Under the pieces are notes generated by a model. That model worked only from the letters and a program-made list of their open reading frames with translations, did no database searches and was not told the origin of the DNA. From Lacticaseibacillus rhamnosus (GTDB taxonomy: Bacteria; Bacillota; Bacilli; Lactobacillales; Lactobacillaceae), in assembly GCF_900636965.1 (NCBI RefSeq), contig NZ_LR134331.1, positions 682,001 through 746,000 on the forward strand: a stretch of 64,000 bases of DNA, written 5' to 3'. Position numbers and translations under genes: made by a program. Shown here in pieces: positions 59,008-64,000 of this stretch (the stretch's first letter is position 1; each line of letters starts with the position of its first letter).

Positions 59008-59129
59008 AGAGCGTGAACAGGAGCGCATAGAAATCGGAGTGTAAGTGGCCCTGGACCGAAATGGCCGGGCTTTGGCCATTTTGATCCAGGGTCCTTACAC
59101 GGAGATTTCTGCGACTGTGAGCGCGTTTA
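59008..59129 (+). repeat. Long palindromic repeat, copy R (forward)
   Basis: AGAGCGTGAACAGGAGCGCA left end; arms AAATCGGAGTGTAAG / CTTACACGGAGATTT and CCCTGGACC / ..GATCCAGGG round a GGCCGGGCTTTGGCC apex. It directly follows the antiporter stop and could act as its terminator. Confidence 0.9.
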
Positions 59130-59135
59130 AGGATA

Positions 59136-59162
59136 GAGCGTGAACAGGAGCGCATCGAAATC
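59136..59162 (+). repeat. Duplicated left arm of repeat R
   Basis: GAGCGTGAACAGGAGCGCAT followed by CGAAATC repeats the first 27 bp of copy R with one mismatch; the remainder is absent. Confidence 0.8.
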
Positions 59163-59260
59163 ATTGTCTAAGCGCCCATACCTGTTGTCGGCGTTACTAA
59201 TAGACGACACTTAATGGCTTTTTTACAGCCTTTCATTCATGTCAAATAAGGAGGATCTCA

Positions 59261-59917
59261 ATGGCAACATTATTTTTTGATTTTGATGGCACGGTAGCAG
59301 ATTCAGAAGCAGGAATCGTTGCAGCATTAAAGTACATGGTTCAGGATCGCGGATTGCGTCCGTTGGATAATTCAGCCTATGTTCAATTTATTGGCCCGGC
59401 GTTGGTGCAAAAGCTTCCTGAAGTCTGGCCGGAATTGGATGATATTGAAGTTAAGCGGGCAATTGATGCCTTTCATCACTATTATCAAGAGGAAGGCTTA
59501 TATCAAGCCAAACTTTATCCTGGCTTTCTAGATACGATGACGGCATTGAAGGAACAGGGACACCATCTTTATATTGCTTCGGCTAAACCCGAGATGATGC
59601 TGCATCGCCTTGTTAAACACTTTGCCTTGGATCGTTACTTTAACGCTGCTTATGGGGCAAGTGACGATGAGCAGACGCGCGTCACGAAGACGGATGTTTT
59701 GGCCTACGCCTTAAAAGAAACCAATGAAGATCCTGCTAAAAGTGTCATGGTCGGGGATCGCGCGAATGACATGATTGGCGGCTTGGACAATCATGTTCAG
59801 TTACTCGGTGTGACTTATGGCTTTGGATCAGCCAAAGAGCTAGAAGATGCGGGAGCTAAGGTGCTTGTCGATAAACCGGAAGCAATTCCTGCAGGTTTGG
59901 CAAAATTGGCTAAATAA
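59261..59917 (+). CDS. HAD-superfamily hydrolase (phosphoglycolate phosphatase-like)
   Basis: 218 residues, ATG 59261 after AAGGAGG. HAD motif I DFDGTVADSEAG, motif II in LYIASAKPE, Lys motif III before VTKTDVLAYAL, motif IV VMVGDRANDMIGG; the cap is the helical C1 type. It probably dephosphorylates a small metabolite such as a nucleotide or phosphoglycolate. Bidirectional terminator follows. Confidence 0.88.
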   Translation: MATLFFDFDGTVADSEAGIVAALKYMVQDRGLRPLDNSAYVQFIGPALVQKLPEVWPELDDIEVKRAIDAFHHYYQEEGLYQAKLYPGFLDTMTALKEQGHHLYIASAKPEMMLHRLVKHFALDRYFNAAYGASDDEQTRVTKTDVLAYALKETNEDPAKSVMVGDRANDMIGGLDNHVQLLGVTYGFGSAKELEDAGAKVLVDKPEAIPAGLAKLAK

Positions 59918-59974
59918 TAAGCGTTAGATAAGTTTGAAGCTATTAAATCCCTGATGGCATCACGATGGGGATAC

Positions 59975-60021
59975 AAAAGGCGAATGCATTTTCCATATGT
60001 GCGGAGAATGCATTCGCCTTT
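59975..60021. terminator. Bidirectional terminator
   Basis: AAAAGGCGAATGCATT.TCC / GGA.AATGCATTCGCCTTT between the HAD gene and the convergent MarR gene. Confidence 0.88.
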
Positions 60022-60030
60022 ATTCAGTCA

Positions 60031-60489
60031 TTAGCGATTCTTTTTAGCGGCTTGCTGTGGCCGAATGACCTTGGAACCAATTTCATTCAATAACTTCACG
60101 AACTGTTTTGCTTTGCGTTCGCCTAGTGCTGCGACCCATTCGTTGAATTGCTCATTGGCATTTTTCGTAATGGCCGCTTCGACCTGTTTGCCAAGCGGGG
60201 TTAACTGTAGCATATTGCGGCGCCGGTCAGCTTCAAACTTTGACTGGGTGACGTAATTTAAGTTGCGTAAAACCCGCAGTTGACGGGCTACCGCGGGCTT
60301 GGTTACGCCACGCTTATTCACAATTGCAGTTAAACTGATTTCCGGATCATTGGCAATGTCCGATAAAATCCGATATTGCTCAAAACTTAAGTGATACGCC
60401 GCCATTGGTTCCGAGATCAGTTCATTGATATTCTTGAACGTTGAAAAATAGGCATCCACATATGCCTCTAGTAAGGGTTTATCAGTCAT
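60031..60489 (-). CDS. MarR-family transcriptional regulator
   Basis: 152 residues, ATG 60489 after GGAGGAAGAA. Winged-helix core: FEQYRILSDIANDPEISLTAIVNKRGVTKPAVARQLRVLRNLNYVTQSKFEADRRRNMLQLTPLGKQV, flanked by dimerisation helices. It is divergent from the hydrolase gene at 60611, which is a plausible target. The short 121-bp gap would hold both promoters. Confidence 0.88.
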   Translation of the reverse strand: MTDKPLLEAYVDAYFSTFKNINELISEPMAAYHLSFEQYRILSDIANDPEISLTAIVNKRGVTKPAVARQLRVLRNLNYVTQSKFEADRRRNMLQLTPLGKQVEAAITKNANEQFNEWVAALGERKAKQFVKLLNEIGSKVIRPQQAAKKNR

Positions 60490-60610
60490 ATTTCTTCCTC
60501 CGAATATTAGTTTAACAAATCACGGGTCACATGTAACTTGAAATTCTGAAAAGTTGCGGTACACTTTTCAGTTATGTAAAGGTCTTGAACCACTTATGGA
60601 GGTTAATAAC

Positions 60611-61543
60611 GTGCGAAAACATAAAAAAGCTTGGCTGATCGGTATTCTGTCGGTCATTGGGGTGATGGTGGCCGGGCTGGTGGGTGCCAGCTTATATTTT
60701 TATCAGTATGCCTTTGTTCCATCCAAGAAATCTTTCTTGAGTGGGAAGGAAAGCCGGATTATTACGGATAGTAAAGTATGGCTTAAATCTGTACATAAGG
60801 AAACCTGGACTGAACAGGCAGCCGGCGATAAGCTCAAACTAGTCGCGGATTATGTACCCGCAGCCAAACCGACCAATAAAACGATCGTGGTTGCGCATGG
60901 TTATATGACCAACAAGGAATACATGGCCCCGCAAATCAAGATGTTTCACGATGCCGGATTTAACGTCTTGGCTCCTGATGATCGCGGCCAAGGCCAGTCG
61001 GAAGGAAACTATATCGGTTACGGGTGGCCGGATCGACTGGACTATCTCAAATGGATTAACCAGATTATAAAAAAACAAGGCAAACAGAGTCAGATTGCCT
61101 TGTACGGGGTCTCGATGGGCGGTGCAACCGTGATGTACCTTAGTGGCGAGAAGTTGCCGCCGCAAGTCAAAAGTATCGTTGAAGATTGTGGTTATACCAG
61201 CATCATTGACGAACTTGCTTATCAAGCCAAGTCAATGTTTAATATCCCGAAGTGGCCGTTGGTACCGGCAGTTGCGCTAACTGCGACGTTCAAAGCCGGC
61301 TACAATGTTTTTGATGCCAGTGCCATTGACGCTTTGCACAAAAACACCCGACCGATTTTATTCATTCATGGCAGTAAAGACACCTTTGTCCCGACCAAGA
61401 TGGTTTATCAAAACTATCGTGCGGCCACAAAATCGAAAAAAGCTTTGTGGGTCGTTAAAGGCGCAGCACATGCCCGTAGTTTTCCGGATCATCAGAAGGC
61501 ATATACAAAGCGCGTGGTTGGCTGGTTCAACGCTAATTGGTAA
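60611..61543 (+). CDS. Membrane-anchored alpha/beta hydrolase
   Basis: 310 residues from GTG 60611, 8 nt after GGAGG; an in-frame start at 60554 is rejected since it lies upstream of that site and close to the promoter. N-terminal membrane helix (about 9-30), then the hydrolase domain: IVVAHGYMTNKE oxyanion region, APDDRGQGQSEG, nucleophile elbow LYGVSMGGAT (Ser), Asp in FIHGSKDTFVP and His in GAAHARSF. Family of extracytoplasmic esterases/hydrolases common in lactobacilli; substrate unknown. Confidence 0.88.
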   Translation: MRKHKKAWLIGILSVIGVMVAGLVGASLYFYQYAFVPSKKSFLSGKESRIITDSKVWLKSVHKETWTEQAAGDKLKLVADYVPAAKPTNKTIVVAHGYMTNKEYMAPQIKMFHDAGFNVLAPDDRGQGQSEGNYIGYGWPDRLDYLKWINQIIKKQGKQSQIALYGVSMGGATVMYLSGEKLPPQVKSIVEDCGYTSIIDELAYQAKSMFNIPKWPLVPAVALTATFKAGYNVFDASAIDALHKNTRPILFIHGSKDTFVPTKMVYQNYRAATKSKKALWVVKGAAHARSFPDHQKAYTKRVVGWFNANW

Positions 61544-61558
61544 CCGTTGTATGTCTGC

Positions 61559-62029
61559 TTAATGGGTGGCAGTATGAGCAACACGGGTTAAGACGGTGTA
61601 AATTTTTTTGGCATCGCTTGGTGTTCCGCGCAACTCGTAATCGGCCAAAAAAGGCGCGTCGAATTCCTTGGCGTAGCGTTTGGCGGTCAGACAATATTGT
61701 TCATTGAAATTGCGGTTGCCAGAACCGATGATGCCTAGACAAAGCTTGGCATTGTCGCCTTCTGCCAGATAGTCACCCATGGCATTGGTCATCAGTTCCT
61801 TGACGCCGTTATCAATGCCGTTACCACCATCGAGATAGGTGGGTACCATCACAAAGAACGGTTTCGTTTCGCCGTCACTTTGCGTCGCCTCGGAAATTTC
61901 TTTTAGAACAATCGCTGGATTTTCCGGATTCTGATCATGTTGGGTTTGCGCATATTCGGCTAGACGTTTAGCAAATGCGCGCGTGTTACCTGAAATTGAA
62001 ATAAATAAGATGCGAATAGGTTCAGTCAT
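61559..62029 (-). CDS. nrdI: Ribonucleotide reductase assembly flavodoxin NrdI
   Basis: 156 residues from ATG 62029 (MTEPIRILFISISGNTRAFAKRL) after AGAGGCAG; the extension upstream crosses a terminator. Flavodoxin-like FMN loop SISGNTR and NrdI features FFVMVPTYLDGGNGIDNGVKELMT, GIIGSGNRNFNEQYCLTAKRYAKEF, and FLADYELRGTPSD. NrdI supplies oxidant to activate the dimanganese NrdF of class Ib RNR. nrdE/nrdF/nrdH are not adjacent in this window, so it is a stand-alone copy. Confidence 0.9.
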   Translation of the reverse strand: MTEPIRILFISISGNTRAFAKRLAEYAQTQHDQNPENPAIVLKEISEATQSDGETKPFFVMVPTYLDGGNGIDNGVKELMTNAMGDYLAEGDNAKLCLGIIGSGNRNFNEQYCLTAKRYAKEFDAPFLADYELRGTPSDAKKIYTVLTRVAHTATH

Positions 62030-62100
62030 GTGGCCTGCCTCTTTCATTAGAGTTTTGAAAATAACAATGATGCGGCTGATCGTTAAGGTGAGCTGGTTAG

Positions 62101-62146
62101 AAAAAGAAGTCGCGGTGCTGTCACTGATAGCGCCGCGACTCTTTTT
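62101..62146 (-). terminator. Terminator between aldo-keto reductase and nrdI
   Basis: AGTCGCGG.GCT / AGC.CCGCGACT stem with A/T-runs on both sides. Confidence 0.8.
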
Positions 62147-62203
62147 AATGAAATGGATCTGATGCAATCAATGCTTGTTGCCAAAATGAGCTGATTTGCA
62201 ACA

Positions 62204-63028
62204 TTAGAACTCTTGATAGACCGCTGGATCCTGATTGTTTAAGCGTCCATCTGATTTAGTTAATGCGTCAATCGCAGCCATTTCTTCTTTAGTCAGGCTG
62301 AAATCAAAAACATCGAGATTCGTGCGCTGGCGGGAAAGATGGGCAGACTTTGGAATCGGGAGAATGTGGTGTTGAAGATCCCAACGCAAAATAACCTGGC
62401 CAACATTCTTGCCATGGGTTGCGGCGATCTGTTTAATCGCTGGTTCTTGCAAAACCGCTCCCCGCCCTAAAGGACTCCATGCGACCGTTTGAATATTGTG
62501 CGCGTCATCGTACTCGCGTTGTTCTTGCTGATTGAAATAGGGATGTAATTCAATCTGGTTGACTGCTGGCGTGACCCCGGTTTCCTTGATGAGCCGGTCA
62601 ATATGCTCAGGCAGAAAGTTTGAAACGCCAATAGACCGGATCAGTCCGAAGCGTTGGGCCTGAATCAGCGCTTGCCATGCTTCTAGATAAAGATCCTCTT
62701 TCGGATTCGGCCAGTGAATCAAATAAAGGTCGTAGTAATCTAAACCGGCTCGATATAGGCTTTCTTCGATGGTATCAATCGCCTCTTGATAACGATGGTG
62801 GCGTCCCGGAAGTTTAGACGCAACAATAAGCTGACTACGTGGGATCCCACTTTGACGCACTGCTTCGCCCACAGCACCTTCATTTTCATAATTAAAGGCT
62901 GAATCCAACAAGCGGTAACCCAGATTAAGGGCCCCAACCATGGCTCGAACCCCGTTAGTCCCGGTTAATTTATATGTGCCAAAACCAATGGCTGGTAAAA
63001 CATTGCCGTCGTTTAATGTATAGTGCAT
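62204..63028 (-). CDS. Aldo/keto reductase
   Basis: 274 residues from ATG 63028 (MHYTLNDGNVLPAIGFGTYK) after AGGAGG; the extension to 63100 has no ribosome site. TIM-barrel AKR with catalytic tetrad visible as Asp (LLDSAFNYENE), Tyr in the same segment, Lys (IVASKLPG) and His (LYLIHWPNP); NADPH site near IPKSAHLSRQRTN. Family 5-like (2,5-diketogluconate reductase type). Reduces aldehydes or ketones; exact substrate unknown. Confidence 0.92.
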   Translation of the reverse strand: MHYTLNDGNVLPAIGFGTYKLTGTNGVRAMVGALNLGYRLLDSAFNYENEGAVGEAVRQSGIPRSQLIVASKLPGRHHRYQEAIDTIEESLYRAGLDYYDLYLIHWPNPKEDLYLEAWQALIQAQRFGLIRSIGVSNFLPEHIDRLIKETGVTPAVNQIELHPYFNQQEQREYDDAHNIQTVAWSPLGRGAVLQEPAIKQIAATHGKNVGQVILRWDLQHHILPIPKSAHLSRQRTNLDVFDFSLTKEEMAAIDALTKSDGRLNNQDPAVYQEF

Positions 63029-63229
63029 TTGAGAAACCTCCTTGTGAAGTTGTGACCCGATGCAACATCGAATAAATACATGTGAAAGTGAGGTTGCCAA
63101 CCGGCGCCAACACCAGCAATCATACGGCGAAAAGCGATTTAGGATGATGGCTTAATGATGACCGACATGCATCACCATTAAGTGTAGTCCAAATGTCAGG
63201 AAGCGTACAAGTCATGATGACGCTTCGTG

Positions 63230-63235
63230 TATAAT
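63230..63235 (+). promoter_or_regulatory. -10 element before the terminal gene
   Basis: A perfect TATAAT at 63230-63235 with only a weak -35 (TACAAG near 63206). It limits the start codon of the following gene to beyond about 63242. Confidence 0.45.
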
Positions 63236-63263
63236 AGGGCCAGATGCGAGGGAGGGGATCCAC

Positions 63264-64000
63264 ACGAGAACACAACAATGGCGAGGCGTCTCCCGTAGTT
63301 GGTTTGCATTATTTACGCTGATCTTTTGGGTACTTCTTTTTGTTGAAGCCTTTAGTACCGGTATGATGTTGACCATTGGGACACCCGCACGAACAGAGCA
63401 AATCGTTGTTAAAAGCCAAGGTCTGCAACAACTCACGGATACTTTAAACCATGATCTGGTAACAACGGCGAACCAAAATGGCGCTGCTTTGAATAGTGAC
63501 ACTAAACTGGTCACCCTTGATGACACTCAGCGGCTTGCCGTTAAAATGATCACTGCCAGTGCAGCTAACCAAACGCATATTTCACTGGCAACCATTAAAG
63601 AAAGTCTGACGAGTCGGCTTCAGACAGCGGCGAAAAATCAAGGTCAAAATTTTGACGATCAAAAAGTGTTGGCGAGTCTCAATGCCAAACTTGAATATGA
63701 AATCAATGAGTCAATCATGGAGCAAGGCTGGGGGCTTATTTATCCGTTGTTGGTCCTTATGACCCAGACAGCGGTGATTGTAGCCGCGATTTTGCTGGTG
63801 ATTGTTCTGCTCATTATGTTAAAAACAGCACACTCATGGCGGCGGTTTATGGCCGTTGTTGGGCGGTCGACTTACGCAATGGGTTATTTTGGTGGTTTCA
63901 TAGCGATTCTTGTAACTGCGAGTCCATTGTTAGGCATGATTAGTACGCGGGCACCGTTAAATACGCAATTAGCGAGTGATTTAATTCGGGCATACTCACC
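63264..64000 (+). CDS. Membrane protein of unknown function, 3' truncated by window edge, apparent ACG start
   Basis: The frame QQWRGVSRSWFALFTLIFWV has no stop from before 63264 to the window end, but no ATG, GTG or TTG in a suitable place. GGGAGGGG (63250-63257) points, with 6-nt spacing, to ACG at 63264 (ACG AGA ACA CAA). The first in-frame ATG (63361) would remove the first membrane helix. Visible: helix about 13-32, an extracytoplasmic Thr/Gln/Asn-rich domain of about 115 residues, then helices near 165-190 and 210-230. No family recognised. Either ACG is a rare start, or an ATG has mutated or been misread. Confidence 0.7.

Overview
The window is a stretch of low-to-medium GC Firmicute chromosome that reads as a member of the Lacticaseibacillus casei/paracasei/rhamnosus group. 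The indications are a malolactic enzyme with an AEC malate permease and a LysR regulator, an FMN lactate oxidase, an LPXTG protein with a SEC10/PgrA domain, PepF, NrdI, a LexA gene with a Gram-positive SOS box, and strong AGGAGG ribosome sites with frequent GTG/TTG starts. I did not compute similarity, so the species is an inference. There are no phage genes, transposases, CRISPR arrays or rRNA operons. It is ordinary chromosome peppered with one family of long palindromic repeats.

Layout. 1-1.5 kb: 3' part of a GH3 beta-glucosidase. 1.5-6.6 kb: an ABC importer of the TrpX/amino-acid type with two paralogous lipoprotein binding proteins, one permease and one ATPase. Each binding protein is preceded by a long leader encoding a tiny peptide, one rich in Phe (FFGSFF) and one rich in Tyr (YYYGYF), followed by seven mutually exclusive pairing segments and two intrinsic terminators. 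This is the most interesting system in the window: a matched pair of aromatic-amino-acid attenuators. 6.6-10.4 kb: MDR oxidoreductase and a Ca/Mn-type P-type ATPase. 10.8-17.2 kb: a GtrA / GT39 / GT2 envelope glycosylation operon divergent from a CiaRH-like two-component system. 17.3-19.8 kb: HesB-like protein, nitroreductase, lactate oxidase. 20-28.3 kb: LPXTG surface protein, two convergent ~600-residue regulators each with two helix-turn-helix domains, and two tRNA-Ala genes. 28.4-34.8 kb: HAAS/PadR pair, SemiSWEET, MDR dehydrogenase, AI-2E-family exporter and small membrane proteins. 35-41.4 kb: lexA, a lipoprotein, an AEC transporter, a flavin reductase, a Ser-rich membrane protein, 5-formyl-THF cyclo-ligase, DUF488, CorA. 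41.4-46 kb: malolactic locus and thiol peroxidase. 46.3-52.4 kb: flavodoxin, an Rgg-like regulator divergent from an ABC exporter, pepF, ndk. 52.5-64 kb: a second P-type ATPase, proline-iminopeptidase-like hydrolase, His-tailed membrane protein, GNAT, CPA2 antiporter, HAD phosphatase, MarR, alpha/beta hydrolase, NrdI, aldo-keto reductase, and a membrane protein that runs off the right edge and appears to start with ACG.

The repeat family (about 120 bp, near-complete hairpins, about 15 full or nearly full copies plus short derivatives) sits only between genes. It occurs singly, in tandem (four copies at 14.66-15.17 kb, three at 56.85-57.22 kb) or as ~45-bp internally deleted forms. Stem sequences differ between copies while pairing is kept. 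The GTGAGC/GCTCAC end repeatedly abuts a T-run: either the tail of an intrinsic terminator or the spacer just before a Shine-Dalgarno sequence. These repeats explain many spurious reading frames in the intergenic regions.
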